Of a stretch of DNA of 36,900 nt, positions 16,477 through 24,663 are shown piece by piece. The notes under the pieces are model-generated. The model was not told where the DNA came from, searched no databases, and worked only from the letters and a program-made list of their open reading frames with translations. Location of the stretch: NCBI GenBank assembly GCA_945906455.1, contig CAMDRB010000007.1, forward strand, positions 1 through 36,900, in the 5' to 3' direction. Each line of letters begins with the position of its first letter. The stretch's first letter is position 1. The DNA comes from Caenispirillum bisanense (GTDB taxonomy: Bacteria > Pseudomonadota > Alphaproteobacteria > Rhodospirillales > Rhodospirillaceae). Made by a program: the position numbers and the translations under genes.

Positions 16477-16854
16477 ATGTCGCTTAAAATCAGACTGTCG
16501 CGCGTCGGCGCGAAAGCCCAACCGTATTACCGCCTTGTGGTCGCGGACTCGCGCTATCCGCGTGACGGCCGATTCATCGAAAAGGTCGGCACCTACAATC
16601 CGCGCGTGCCGCACGATCACAAGGAACGCTTGGTCCTGAAGGAAGAGCGCATCAAGCATTGGATCGGCACCGGCGCCCTGCCGACGGACCGCGTGCAGCG
16701 CCTGCTCGCGAAAGTCGGCATCACCGCCGCGCCCGAAATCCACGCCCAGACCAAGAAGGACAAGCCGCGCGCGAAGACTCAGGAGCGTCTGCGCGTCGCC
16801 GAGGAAGCCGCGAAGACGGCAGCTGAAGCGGCGGCCAAGGCAGCGGAGGCTTAG
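16477..16854 (+). CDS. rpsP: 30S ribosomal protein S16
   Basis: S16 is a small-subunit assembly protein. The family core LKIRLSRVGAKAQPYYRLVV begins at residue 3, followed by DGRFIEKVGTYNP and the WIGTGALPTDRVQRLL block. After about residue 85 there is an Ala/Lys/Glu-rich extension (AAEAAAKAAEA), common in alphaproteobacterial S16, giving 125 residues against about 80 for the minimal protein. AAGGAGAG precedes the ATG. It follows ffh after 108 bp and precedes rimM, the standard order in proteobacteria. Confidence 0.98.
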   Translation: MSLKIRLSRVGAKAQPYYRLVVADSRYPRDGRFIEKVGTYNPRVPHDHKERLVLKEERIKHWIGTGALPTDRVQRLLAKVGITAAPEIHAQTKKDKPRAKTQERLRVAEEAAKTAAEAAAKAAEA

Positions 16855-16864
16855 GGGTGGCGGA

Positions 16865-17464
16865 GTGAATACTGCCTCACCGCGCGTAACGCTCGGTATC
16901 ATTGTCGGCGTCAAGGGTTTGCGCGGCGAAGTGCGGATCAAAAGCTTCACGGCGGTCCCCAGGGACGTCGCCGCATATGGGCCGGTTACGACCGACGATG
17001 GGCGAAGTCTCATCGTCACTGTGACCGGCGCAGCGCAAGGAGCGGTCATCGCCCGCATCAAGGGTGTGGAAGACCGCAACGCGGCGGAGGCCCTGAGGGG
17101 TGTAAAGCTTAATGTCGATCGCACGGCGCTGCCGGCGACCGAGGCGGGCACTTACTACCACGCCGACCTCGTCGGAATGGTGGTCGCGCTCGAGGGCGGC
17201 GAGACCATCGGCAAGGTCAAGGCGGTTCACAATTTTGGCGGCGGCGACATGATCGAAGTCGAGATGGCGAACGGCGAGACGGAACTTGTGCCGTTCACCG
17301 GCGCGGCGGTCGCTGGTGTCGATACGGCGGGCGGCAAAATCACGCTCAATCCGTTGGCGGGTTTGTTTGAAAACGACTCGGAGGCGGACGAACGTGAAAG
17401 ACTGAAGGAACAAAGCGGTCGGGAGGACGGAGAACAAGGCGGACAGCCGGACAACGATGCATAG
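16865..17464 (+). CDS. rimM: Ribosome maturation factor RimM
   Basis: RimM helps mature the 3' domain of 16S rRNA and binds S19. The N-terminal beta-barrel begins LGIIVGVKGLRGEVRIKSFT, and the PRC-barrel half contains YYHADLVGMVV and GKVKAVHNFGGGDMIEV, ending VPFTGAAVAGVDTAGGKITL. A charged tail rich in Glu and Asp follows to residue 199. The start is GTG at 16865 with a purine-rich AGGGGTGGCGGA before it, 10 bp after rpsP. The gene order supports the call. Confidence 0.95.
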   Translation: MNTASPRVTLGIIVGVKGLRGEVRIKSFTAVPRDVAAYGPVTTDDGRSLIVTVTGAAQGAVIARIKGVEDRNAAEALRGVKLNVDRTALPATEAGTYYHADLVGMVVALEGGETIGKVKAVHNFGGGDMIEVEMANGETELVPFTGAAVAGVDTAGGKITLNPLAGLFENDSEADERERLKEQSGREDGEQGGQPDNDA

Positions 17465-17502
17465 GGCCTCGCACAAAGCCTTGTGTCTTGGGATGATTTG
17501 AC

Positions 17503-18219
17503 ATGGCAGGCGCATCTTCCTTCCGGGCGGTCGCGCTGACGTTGTTCCCGGAGATGTTTCCGGGACCCTTGGGCGCCTCGCTTGCCGGCAAGGCCTTAGA
17601 AGAGCGGATCTGGACTCTGGAAACGGTGGACATTCGGGGCTTCGCGAGCGATAAGCACCGCACCGTTGATGACAGCCCCTTCGGGGGCGGCGCCGGTATG
17701 GTGATGCGGCCCGATGTACTGAACGCCGCCATCGCCGCCTCCCGCCCGAACGGCACGCCGCTGATCTATTTGACCCCGCGGGGCCGGATTTTAGATCAGG
17801 CGCGCGTGCGGGCTCTGGCGGCGGGACCGGGTGTCACACTGATCTGCGGCCGCTACGAAGGCGTCGATCAGCGCCTGCTTGAGGCACAAGATGTGGAGGA
17901 GCTAAGCCTCGGCGACTTCATACTTTCCGGCGGCGAGGCCGCGGCCATCGCACTACTCGACGCGGTGGTCCGGTTGCTTCCGGGCGTGGTCGGTAAAACG
18001 GAGTCGCTGGCGAACGAGAGTTTTGAGAATGGCTTACTAGAATATCCGCACTACACGCGACCCGATACGTGGCAGGGGCGCGAAGTGCCCGAGGTACTCA
18101 AATCCGGCCATCATGCCAAAGTCGAGGCATGGCGGCGGGCTCAAGCCGAAGAGATCACACGTGTAAGGCGTCCGGAGTTATGGGCGCGTTATGAGAAGGC
18201 AAAAGACAGCAAAAGATAA
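17503..18219 (+). CDS. trmD: tRNA (guanine-N1)-methyltransferase TrmD
   Basis: TrmD methylates G37 of tRNAs next to the anticodon, preventing +1 frameshifts. The SPOUT trefoil-knot domain is recognisable from [17 protein letters not shown], the SAM-binding knot [14 protein letters not shown], and [29 protein letters not shown]. The C-terminal part carries [25 protein letters not shown], which includes the catalytic aspartate and the tRNA contacts. The length of 238 residues is normal. It follows rimM by 38 bp and precedes rplS by 58 bp. Both TrmD and MtaB in this window modify position 37. Confidence 0.98.
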   Translation: MAGASSFRAVALTLFPEMFPGPLGASLAGKALEERIWTLETVDIRGFASDKHRTVDDSPFGGGAGMVMRPDVLNAAIAASRPNGTPLIYLTPRGRILDQARVRALAAGPGVTLICGRYEGVDQRLLEAQDVEELSLGDFILSGGEAAAIALLDAVVRLLPGVVGKTESLANESFENGLLEYPHYTRPDTWQGREVPEVLKSGHHAKVEAWRRAQAEEITRVRRPELWARYEKAKDSKR

Positions 18220-18277
18220 AGCCGCACCCCATCAAGCGGGCGGGCAAGCAGAGATTAGAGTGAAAAGGACAACGACA

Positions 18278-18673
18278 ATGAACACAATGCAGAAACTCGA
18301 ACACGACTATATGACCGAAATGCTGGCCAAGCGCACGGTGCCGGACTTTTCCCCGGGGGACACGCTTCGCGTCCACGTGAAAGTGTCGGAAGGTCAACGC
18401 GAACGCACCCAGGCTTACGAGGGCGTATGCATCGCCCGCAAAAACGCCGGCGTGAATTCGTCCTTCACGGTCCGCAAAATCTCTTTCGGCGAAGGCGTCG
18501 AGCGCGTGTTTCCGTTGTTCGGGCCGATCATCGACAAGATCGAGGTTGTCCGCAAAGGCCGTGTCCGCCGCGCGAAACTCTACTACCTGCGCGACCGCCG
18601 CGGGCGCGCCGCGCGCATCACCGAAGAAGTCATGAGCAGCGGCGAAGCCACCGCGGCTTCCGACAAAGGCTAG
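18278..18673 (+). CDS. rplS: 50S ribosomal protein L19
   Basis: L19 lies at the subunit interface of the 50S particle. Family blocks are [47 protein letters not shown], and [42 protein letters not shown]. The frame runs upstream to 18191, but the ATG at 18278 begins with MNTMQKLE as in relatives and has AAGGA upstream, giving 131 residues. It ends the ffh-rpsP-rimM-trmD-rplS ribosome and tRNA group, and a diverged dispersed repeat follows. Confidence 0.97.
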   Translation: MNTMQKLEHDYMTEMLAKRTVPDFSPGDTLRVHVKVSEGQRERTQAYEGVCIARKNAGVNSSFTVRKISFGEGVERVFPLFGPIIDKIEVVRKGRVRRAKLYYLRDRRGRAARITEEVMSSGEATAASDKG

Positions 18674-18679
18674 GCCGGC

Positions 18680-18775
18680 TAGAACGCGATTGTTTTTTAT
18701 TGAATCGAAATCGCGCTCTAAGTTTTTGTTTTGTCGCATTTTGGGCGGGAAAACCGGAATCCACTCCCGGAGCAA
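18680..18775. repeat. Dispersed two-part repeat, copy C (reverse, diverged)
   Basis: A stem pairs TAGAACGCGATT (18680-18691) with AATCGCGCTCTA (18709-18720) with one mismatch. It is followed by a T-rich stretch and GCATTTTGGGCGGGAAAACCGGAATCCAC-like sequence split over 18736-18764. This is the complementary orientation of the same alphaproteobacterial repeat type seen at 14579 and 22348, though the sequence is more diverged. It fills most of the gap between rplS and leuB and may end the ribosomal operon. Confidence 0.6.
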
Positions 18776-18793
18776 TTCCGAGGCCTTGAACCC

Positions 18794-19909
18794 ATGACCG
18801 CGCCGAAAAAGAAAATTCTCCTGCTCCCCGGCGACGGCATCGGCACGGAGGTGATGGGCGCCACGCGCAAGGTCATCGATTGGTTTCAGAGCGCCGGCCG
18901 CACGGCATTCGAGATTACCGAGGATCTCGTCGGCGGCATTTCCTATGACAAACACGGTACGCCGGTGACGGCGGCCGTCATTGCCCGCGCGAAGGAGGCC
19001 GATGCCGTACTGCTGGCCTGCGTCGGCGGGCCGAAGTGGGACACGCTGCCTTTCAAGGATCGGCCTGAACGGGGACTGCTCGCCATCCGCAAGGAAATGG
19101 GGCTGTTTGCCAATCTACGGCCGGCGCTGGTTTTTGACGTACTCTCAGGCGCCTCCACACTGAAGGCCGATGTCGTCAAGGGCTTCGACCTTATGATCGT
19201 GCGCGAACTGCTCGGTGGCGTGTACTTCGGCGAGCCTCGCGGGATCGAAACGCTGCCAAATGGCGAGCGCCGGGGCATCAATACGCAAGTGTATACAAGC
19301 TCGGAAATTCGCCGCGTCGCGCGCGTGGCTTTCGAGCTCGCGCGCAAGCGCCGCAAGAAGGTCTGCTCGGTCGAAAAAGCCAATGTCATGGAAAGCGGTG
19401 TCTTGTGGCGCGACGAAGTCACCAAGCTGCATGCGACCGAGTTCAGCGACGTCGATCTCGTCCACATGTACGCCGACAACTGCGCCATGCAGCTGGTCCG
19501 CTGCCCGAGACAGTTCGACGTCATCGTCACCGATAACTTGTTCGGCGACCTGCTTTCCGACCTTGCTTCCATGCTGACGGGCTCGCTTGGTATGTTGCCG
19601 TCGGCGAGCTTGGGGCTGAAGGAGGCATCGGGTCGCCAGGCCGCGCTGTTTGAGCCCATCCATGGCTCAGCGCCGGACATCGCGGGAAGGGGCGTCGCCA
19701 ATCCGCTCGCCATGATTCTCTCTTACGCCATGATGCTCCGCTATTCCTTCAATCTCGCGGCCGACGCCGACCTGCTTGAAAAAGCCGTGCAAAACGTCCT
19801 CAGCGCGGGCCTGCGTACGGCCGACATTGTGGAAGCGGGCCAGACCAGCGTAGCCACAGCCGTCATGGGCGACGCCGTGGTGAAGGAACTGGCACAGCTC
19901 GCGGCCTGA
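18794..19909 (+). CDS. leuB: 3-isopropylmalate dehydrogenase
   Basis: LeuB oxidatively decarboxylates 3-isopropylmalate in leucine synthesis using NAD+ and Mg2+/Mn2+. The N-terminal [13 protein letters not shown], the substrate arginines in the [13 protein letters not shown] region, the metal site [16 protein letters not shown], and the NAD motif [20 protein letters not shown] are all intact. The ATG at 18794 gives 371 residues, matching the family. In several relatives leuC and leuD lie between rplS and leuB. Here they do not, and a repeat occupies the junction, so leuCD must be elsewhere or absent. Confidence 0.97.
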   Translation: MTAPKKKILLLPGDGIGTEVMGATRKVIDWFQSAGRTAFEITEDLVGGISYDKHGTPVTAAVIARAKEADAVLLACVGGPKWDTLPFKDRPERGLLAIRKEMGLFANLRPALVFDVLSGASTLKADVVKGFDLMIVRELLGGVYFGEPRGIETLPNGERRGINTQVYTSSEIRRVARVAFELARKRRKKVCSVEKANVMESGVLWRDEVTKLHATEFSDVDLVHMYADNCAMQLVRCPRQFDVIVTDNLFGDLLSDLASMLTGSLGMLPSASLGLKEASGRQAALFEPIHGSAPDIAGRGVANPLAMILSYAMMLRYSFNLAADADLLEKAVQNVLSAGLRTADIVEAGQTSVATAVMGDAVVKELAQLAA

Positions 19910-19932
19910 GGCGAGGTTCGGGCCGGGGATAT

Positions 19933-19956
19933 TGGCGCGCCTAATCGCCTGCGCGC
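19933..19956 (+). terminator. GC-rich hairpin after leuB
   Basis: GGCGCGC (19933-19939) pairs perfectly with GCGCGCC (19950-19956) over a 10-base loop, 24 bases after the leuB stop. There is no U-run, so it may be a pausing or mRNA 3' protection structure and not a classic terminator. The rest of the 345-bp gap up to the cold-shock gene holds the csp promoter and leader, and I see no gene in it. Confidence 0.35.
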
Positions 19957-20099
19957 CCCGCCCGGACGAAGAAATTCAAGTCCAAAAACCACACTAGATT
20001 CATAATGTTGCTACTGTCACCCCGATTTCCAAGTTCGCACGGGCTCCGGCCTACCTTATTATGTGAACTTTAGAATCGCGACACCGGCTGCATCGCGCA

Positions 20100-20128
20100 T
20101 TGAAAAATAACGCATAAAGTCATATGAA
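20100..20128 (+). promoter_or_regulatory. Sigma-70-type promoter of the cold-shock gene
   Basis: TTGAAA (20100-20105) and TATGAA (20123-20128) are exactly 17 bases apart. Transcription from about 20135 would give a leader near 120 nt, similar to the long leaders of csp mRNAs that are refolded in the cold. Confidence 0.6.
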
Positions 20129-20254
20129 GTGCCGGTCGGCTCGCGATGGGTTGACCTTGTTCTGACTCCCTATTGTGAGCTGACCCGGTCCCACCCGTTT
20201 TGAAGTTAGGCCCGCCGTGCATGTGCATTGCGGTCATCTGTTCTGGAGAGACAC

Positions 20255-20458
20255 ATGCCGGTGGGCACCGTGAAGTGGTTCAATGCGACCAAGGGTTTTG
20301 GATTTATTCAGCCGGAGGACGGCTCGAAGGATGTCTTCGTGCATATTTCGGCCGTGCAAAACGCCAACCTCGATTCCTTGAACGAGGGTCAGAGAGTCAG
20401 CTTCGACGTTCAGCAGGAACGCGGCAAAGCCGCCGCCACCAATTTAAAAGCACTTTAG
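20255..20458 (+). CDS. Cold-shock domain protein, CspA family
   Basis: This 67-residue single-stranded nucleic-acid chaperone melts RNA structure at low temperature or in stationary phase. Both RNP motifs are present: KGFGFI (residues 15-20) and VFVHIS (about 29-34), in the frame [19 protein letters not shown]. The start at 20255 follows GGAGAG. An upstream ATG at 20228 would add nine residues not typical of the family. The next gene encodes initiation factor IF-1, 64 bp downstream, so both may be co-expressed when translation must adapt. Confidence 0.95.
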   Translation: MPVGTVKWFNATKGFGFIQPEDGSKDVFVHISAVQNANLDSLNEGQRVSFDVQQERGKAAATNLKAL

Positions 20459-20522
20459 TGTTTATGAGTGGGCCGTCCGGCGGGCCGTCCCGCTCTAAAT
20501 TTGCAAGCCGCCCGGAGTAACC

Positions 20523-20798
20523 ATGGCTAAGGAAGAACTGCTCGAATTCGAGGGCGTCGTTACCGATGTCCTACCTGAAGCGCGCTACCGGGTGAAACTT
20601 TCCAACGATCACGAAATCATCGCCTACACGGCCGGGCGCATGAAAAAAAACCGCATCCGCACGCTGGTCGGCGACCGCGTCACGGTCGAGGTCACGCCTT
20701 ACGACCTTGATAAGGGCCGCCTGGTTTTCCGGCACAAGGATAACAGCGAGCCGCCGCCGTCCTCGGGTGGCCCGCGGTATTTCCCCAAGCGCCGTTAA
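20523..20798 (+). CDS. infA: Translation initiation factor IF-1 with C-terminal extension
   Basis: IF-1 occupies the ribosomal A site during initiation. The 72-residue OB-fold core is clear: [13 protein letters not shown], then [25 protein letters not shown], and [16 protein letters not shown] tail of about 19 residues ([19 protein letters not shown]) follows, absent from the standard protein; it is Pro/Ser/Gly-rich and ends basic. Such genomes often carry a canonical infA elsewhere, so this may be a second, cold-linked copy. It follows the cold-shock gene on the same strand, and its last bases overlap the convergent Mpo1-like gene. Confidence 0.9.
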   Translation: MAKEELLEFEGVVTDVLPEARYRVKLSNDHEIIAYTAGRMKKNRIRTLVGDRVTVEVTPYDLDKGRLVFRHKDNSEPPPSSGGPRYFPKRR

Positions 20799-21148
20799 GA
20801 CCGCGCCGGTTTCACGCCGGCCTTCACTAAGTGCGGCCCAAGCCGTCCGGTCACAAATAGCTCGAACATTCTGAAGTCGCTGATCAGCGACCACCATGGA
20901 TGAGTGAATGTCGCCGGCTTATTGCCCTCGACCAGGGCGTGGGCCGTCCAGGCGAATCCGTAGCCGGCGAAAGGAACCGCGGCGAAAGCCCAGGCGTTCG
21001 TTGTCGCGCCAGAAATCAGCAGCGAGAGCGCAAGTCCGGTCCCGACGTAGTGCAGGGCGCGGGTCATCGGCCGCGCATGTTCACGCAAGTAGTGGGGCCA
21101 GAAGGCCGCGTAGGTGGCGAATCGCCTAATTTCGGATCTGCGGCTCAT
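20795..21148 (-). CDS. Mpo1-like (DUF962) membrane protein
   Basis: This small membrane protein of 117 residues belongs to the DUF962/Mpo1-like family. The yeast member is a dioxygenase of fatty-acid alpha-oxidation. Visible family features are [22 protein letters not shown] with conserved histidines, [21 protein letters not shown], and [13 protein letters not shown], with two to three hydrophobic helices between. The conserved histidines (HY, H in TAHA, HPWW) are the likely iron ligands. The ATG at 21148 is chosen because the longer frame begins with TTG. Its stop overlaps that of infA on the other strand. The bacterial function is unproven. Confidence 0.8.
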   Translation of the reverse strand: MSRRSEIRRFATYAAFWPHYLREHARPMTRALHYVGTGLALSLLISGATTNAWAFAAVPFAGYGFAWTAHALVEGNKPATFTHPWWSLISDFRMFELFVTGRLGPHLVKAGVKPARS

Positions 21149-21179
21149 GTCCCGATTATGGCTCAACTTCTGGCGATTG

Positions 21180-21208
21180 TTGATTTCAGGCCCGGGGCGG
21201 CGTAGTTT
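21180..21208 (+). promoter_or_regulatory. Candidate sigma-70 promoter of asd
   Basis: TTGATT (21180-21185) and TAGTTT (21203-21208) are separated by 17 bases. It lies about 70 bases before the asd start and just upstream of the divergent Mpo1-like gene. The match is moderate and was read by eye. Confidence 0.4.
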
Positions 21209-21279
21209 GCCGCTCGTTTTTCCGACCGGTGGCGGCTTGTCGCGGGTCTGAACTAAAAACTAAATGAGAACAATGGGTT

Positions 21280-22350
21280 ATGGCTATGCTTGACACCTCA
21301 CGTGCGCCGCCGCGGCGCGACGGCTATGTCGTCGCCGTCATCGGCGCCACCGGCAACGTCGGCCGCGAGATGCTGAATATCCTCTGGGAACGCAAGTTCC
21401 CGGTCTCGAAGGTCCATGCCCTCGCGTCCGCGCGTTCGGTCGGCCGGGAGGTCTCGTTCGGCGAAGATGACGTTCTCAAAGTCCTCGACCTCGCCAAGTT
21501 TGACTTCAAAGGCGTCGATCTTGCCCTGTCCTCGCCGGGTGCGAAGGTCTCGGCCGTGCACAGCCCGCGCGCGGCGGCGGCGGGTTGCGTGGTGATCGAC
21601 AACACGTCTTATTTTCGCATGGACGCCGACGTTCCGTTGGTGGTGCCGGAAGTAAATCCGGAAGCAATTGCGCGCTACAAGAAGAAGGGCATCATCGCGA
21701 ATCCCAACTGCTCGACGATTCAATTGGTCATGGCCCTGAAGCCTTTGCACGACGCTTTCAAGATCAAGCGTGTGGTGGTGTCCACCTACCAGTCCACTTC
21801 GGGTGCCGGCAAGTCGGGCATGGACGAGCTGTTTAACCAGACCAAAGGCGTCTACGCCAATCAGGCGGCAGTGCTGACCAAATCCATTTTCACCAAACAA
21901 ATCGCTTTCAATGTCATTCCGCACATCGACATTTTTCTCGACGGCGGCGCGACCAAGGAAGAATGGAAGATGGCGGTCGAGACGCGCAAGATTCTGGACC
22001 CTGAGATCAAAGTGCACGCCAACTGCGCACGCGTGTCCAGTTTTGTTGGTCATGCCGAGTACGTCAACATCGAAACCGAGAAGCCGATCACCGATAAAGG
22101 CGCGCGCGCGATCCTTTCCAAGGCGCCGGGCGTGAGCGTCGTCGATCGCCGCGCCGACGAAGGCTACACCACACCGGCGGAAGTGGCCGGCGAAGACGAC
22201 GTCTTTATCTCGCGCATCCGCAAGGATTCCTCGGTCGAGAATGGGCTGTCATTCTGGTGCGTCGCGGACAATCTGCGCAAGGGCGCCGCGCTCAATGCCG
22301 TGCAAATCGCCGAAGTCCTGGTGAAGGAATACCTGAACGCTGGCCGCTAG
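21280..22350 (+). CDS. asd: Aspartate-semialdehyde dehydrogenase
   Basis: Asd reduces aspartyl phosphate to aspartate semialdehyde with NADPH, the branch point to lysine/diaminopimelate, threonine and methionine. The Rossmann motif VIGATGNVGREML is at about residue 20. The catalytic cysteine C144 is in IANPNCSTIQLV, the STSGAGKSGMDEL block is present, and the substrate-binding histidine is in SSFVGHAEYVN. The length of 356 is slightly longer than the usual 340 because of a short N-terminal lead (MAMLDTSRAPPRRDG). Its stop codon TAG (22348-22350) is the first three bases of dispersed repeat copy B. Confidence 0.96.
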   Translation: MAMLDTSRAPPRRDGYVVAVIGATGNVGREMLNILWERKFPVSKVHALASARSVGREVSFGEDDVLKVLDLAKFDFKGVDLALSSPGAKVSAVHSPRAAAAGCVVIDNTSYFRMDADVPLVVPEVNPEAIARYKKKGIIANPNCSTIQLVMALKPLHDAFKIKRVVVSTYQSTSGAGKSGMDELFNQTKGVYANQAAVLTKSIFTKQIAFNVIPHIDIFLDGGATKEEWKMAVETRKILDPEIKVHANCARVSSFVGHAEYVNIETEKPITDKGARAILSKAPGVSVVDRRADEGYTTPAEVAGEDDVFISRIRKDSSVENGLSFWCVADNLRKGAALNAVQIAEVLVKEYLNAGR

Positions 22351-22454
22351 AGCATCGCGCCGAAAAGTGGACGTCCGGTTTTCGGAGAAAGCGATGCTCA
22401 AACAAATAGTTAGAGCGAGCGGCAAGATTCCGAATAATCGCTGCTCGCTCTAAC
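22348..22454. repeat. Dispersed two-hairpin repeat, copy B, supplying stop codons to asd and the LysE gene
   Basis: The outer stem GAGCATCGC (22350-22358) pairs perfectly with GCGATGCTC (22391-22399). Inside it CCGAAAA (22360-22366) pairs with TTTTCGG (22379-22385). A second hairpin pairs 22409-22423 with 22440-22454, 14 of 15 positions matching. The left edge TAGAGC contains the asd stop, and the right arm contains the stop (CTA, minus TAG at 22450-22452) of the convergent LysE-type gene. It is clearly the same family as the copy at 14579. Confidence 0.85.
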
Positions 22455-23115
22455 CCGACTGGTTCAAAACCTTCATTGCCAGCGTCGCCAGGACGAGAAA
22501 CCCCGAAAGAGCGATGACGCTGCCGGAGACCCGGTTCAGCCACGGCAAGCCGCTCGCGATGAATCGTTCGCGAAGTCTTGAGACAACGCCGGCGAGGATC
22601 AGCCACCACACCGCCGACCCCGCGAAAACGCCGAGGATCAGCCATAAGGCAGCTTTCAGCGCGACTCCGATATCAATCGGCCCGAAGGCGGCAAACAGGC
22701 CCACAGCGGCGATCATGGTCGCGGGATTTGTAATCGCCATACTGAACGCGGCGGCAAAGTCCCGGCCAAGGTTGTTCACCGCGACCGCGCAGCCGCTCAC
22801 GACGACCGGTGCGCGGTAGGTCGTCACGCCAAGCACGAGCACCAAGAGACCGCCCGCTGTTCCGATGACCGTTTCGTACTCGCGCACAAATGTGGCGACG
22901 ACCGTGATGCCAAGCCCGGCCGCTGCGCCGAAGGCCGCGTCGGCCAGCGCGGCGCCGAGTCCCACGACAAGCGCCTGGAACAGTCCGCGGGCCAGTGCGC
23001 GGCGGATGCAAAGCACCGCCACTGGACCGATCGGCGCGGCCAGCGCGAAGCCGACCACGGCACCGCGCACGAAGGCCAGGTTCATGAAGAAAGGTGTGGC
23101 CGCCCCGAGGTCCAT
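22450..23115 (-). CDS. LysE/RhtB-family amino-acid exporter
   Basis: This inner-membrane exporter of 221 residues belongs to the LysE/RhtB superfamily. The diagnostic motif GFALAAPIGPVAVLCIRRAL lies in the first helix, and about six hydrophobic helices follow, including ALADAAFGAAAGLG and FSMAITNPATMIAAVGLFAAFG with its conserved NP. The substrate cannot be given; relatives export lysine, homoserine, threonine or other small molecules. Its position facing asd (aspartate family) is suggestive only. The start could be 23115 or the ATG at 23085. The stop lies inside the dispersed repeat, so the C-terminus may have been altered when the repeat arrived. Confidence 0.85.
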   Translation of the reverse strand: MDLGAATPFFMNLAFVRGAVVGFALAAPIGPVAVLCIRRALARGLFQALVVGLGAALADAAFGAAAGLGITVVATFVREYETVIGTAGGLLVLVLGVTTYRAPVVVSGCAVAVNNLGRDFAAAFSMAITNPATMIAAVGLFAAFGPIDIGVALKAALWLILGVFAGSAVWWLILAGVVSRLRERFIASGLPWLNRVSGSVIALSGFLVLATLAMKVLNQSG

Positions 23116-23247
23116 GCCCGGCCTCCTACACTGCCTGCCGGCGTTGCCGCAAGACTTTCGCCAAACTCTACCGCCAATCTCTTCCGCCGGGCGCTTCTCC
23201 GGCTATGATCTGACCGGCGTCACCACGTCACAGGAGCACGCGCGCAT

Positions 23248-24135
23248 ATGGCATCCCCCGCCGACCGTCCCGCAACGCGGCCTCGCCGCAGCATGCTGTA
23301 CATGCCCGCCTCCAACCCCCGCGCGTTGGACAAGGCCAAGGACCTTCCCGCCGACGGATTGATATTCGATTTGGAAGACGCCGTGGCGCCAGACGCGAAA
23401 TCGGTCGCGCGCGCCGCAGCGGTCTCCGCCGCTAATTCCAAGTGCTATGGCCGTCGCGAGATCCTGATTCGCGCCAACGGGCTCGATACGGACTGGCTCA
23501 AAGATGATATCGCCGCCATTGCCCGATCCGCCGCCGATGGCATGGTTCTCCCGAAGGTCAACGGCCCCGCGGATGTAAGCCGGGTTGATGACTTGCTGCG
23601 CTCCGGTGGCGCGAGCGACAATTTCGCGCTGTGGGCGATGATGGAAACACCGCGCGGCATTCTTGCGGCTGCGGCGATCGCCGCATCCTCGCCGCGGTTG
23701 GCGGGGTTCATGATTGGTACCGCGGATCTTGCCAATGATCTGCACTGCGCCCATCCCGCCGACCGCGCGCCGATGCTCTACGCCATGCAGCACTGCGTGT
23801 TGGTCGCGCGCTCTCACGGACTTCTTGTGTTGGACGGCGTGCACATCGATCTCGACGATGAGGCCGGGTTCGTAGCAGCGTGTCGCCAAGGCCGCGCGCT
23901 GGGCTTTGACGGCAAGACACTTATTCATCCCAAGCAGATCGCAACGGCTAATGCCGCCTTCGCGCCGTCCGCAGCCGAGCGCGCGCGGGCTGAGCGCATT
24001 GTCGCGGCTCATGCCGAGGCGGTCGAAAAGGGAAGGGGCGTCACGGTGTTGGATGGCCGGCTGGTGGAAGTCCTCCATGTCCGTGAGGCCGAGCGGCTGA
24101 TCGCACAGGCAGCGGCGATTTCCGACTTGAATTGA
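23248..24135 (+). CDS. HpcH/HpaI aldolase-family CoA-ester lyase (CitE / malyl-CoA lyase-like)
   Basis: This 295-residue member of the CitE/MclA group makes or breaks carbon-carbon bonds in acyl-CoA esters. Key blocks are SMLYMPASNPRALDKA, the acidic GLIFDLEDAVAP (metal-ligand region), LIRANGLDTDW, LPKVNGPADV, WAMMETPRGIL with the metal-binding glutamate, and FDGKTLIHPKQI near the C-terminus. Substrates could be malyl-CoA, methylmalyl-CoA or citramalyl-CoA. Sequence alone does not separate these from a thioesterase role. AGGAG precedes the ATG. It sits 122 bp upstream of sdhC, which would suit a link to the TCA/glyoxylate area. Confidence 0.85.
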   Translation: MASPADRPATRPRRSMLYMPASNPRALDKAKDLPADGLIFDLEDAVAPDAKSVARAAAVSAANSKCYGRREILIRANGLDTDWLKDDIAAIARSAADGMVLPKVNGPADVSRVDDLLRSGGASDNFALWAMMETPRGILAAAAIAASSPRLAGFMIGTADLANDLHCAHPADRAPMLYAMQHCVLVARSHGLLVLDGVHIDLDDEAGFVAACRQGRALGFDGKTLIHPKQIATANAAFAPSAAERARAERIVAAHAEAVEKGRGVTVLDGRLVEVLHVREAERLIAQAAAISDLN

Positions 24136-24199
24136 CTTCACCGGATGGGGTGAGTAGTACTGGCAAGGGGTCGCCCGGGAGCGGGCCTCCGCGCCGAAA

Positions 24200-24227
24200 A
24201 TGTCTTTCAACACTAAGTCTTAGACAT
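24200..24227 (+). promoter_or_regulatory. Inverted repeat upstream of sdhC
   Basis: ATGTCT (24200-24205) and AGACAT (24222-24227) form an inverted repeat, and GTCT-T-AGAC forms a second small palindrome within it (24217-24225). It lies 31 bases before sdhC. It could be an operator for the sdh operon, but the half-sites are short and chance is not excluded. Confidence 0.25.
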
Positions 24228-24257
24228 CAACTGCTGAGCTAGCGCATCGGACCCGCC

Positions 24258-24650
24258 ATGACCCAAACCGCCAAGCCCGCCGACCGGCCGCTGTCGCCTC
24301 ACCTCCAAGTTTACCGGCTGCCACTGGCGGCCTGGCTGTCCATCACGCACCGGATTACCGGTGTCGGACTGACCGGCGGCATGCTTCTGCTGACGAGCTG
24401 GATCGTTAGCGCTGCTTACGGCGGGGAATCCTATGCCGCCTTCAGCGCCTTCGTAGGTTCGCCCTTGGGTTATCTCTTGTTGGCGGGGTTCTCGACCGCG
24501 CTCTTTTATCACCTGTGCAACGGCATCCGGCATTTGTTTTGGGACGCTGGACTGAACTTAGAGATCGTCGAAACCCGACGCGCCAATATGGTTGTTATCG
24601 CGGGTACGGTGGCGCTCACCGCCCTATCCTGGCTCCTTGCGTTGGCGTAA
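24258..24650 (+). CDS. sdhC: Succinate dehydrogenase cytochrome b556 subunit
   Basis: SdhC is one of two membrane anchors of complex II and helps bind heme b and quinone. RPLSPHLQVYR and SITHRITGVGL are the quinone-site signatures near residues 10-37. YHLCNGIRHLFWD carries the heme-ligand histidine (H85) and the conserved second histidine (H92). Three transmembrane helices are visible in 130 residues. It is the first gene of sdhCDAB, with a 13-bp gap to sdhD. Confidence 0.96.
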   Translation: MTQTAKPADRPLSPHLQVYRLPLAAWLSITHRITGVGLTGGMLLLTSWIVSAAYGGESYAAFSAFVGSPLGYLLLAGFSTALFYHLCNGIRHLFWDAGLNLEIVETRRANMVVIAGTVALTALSWLLALA

Positions 24651-24663
24651 AGAAGGCCGCCCG

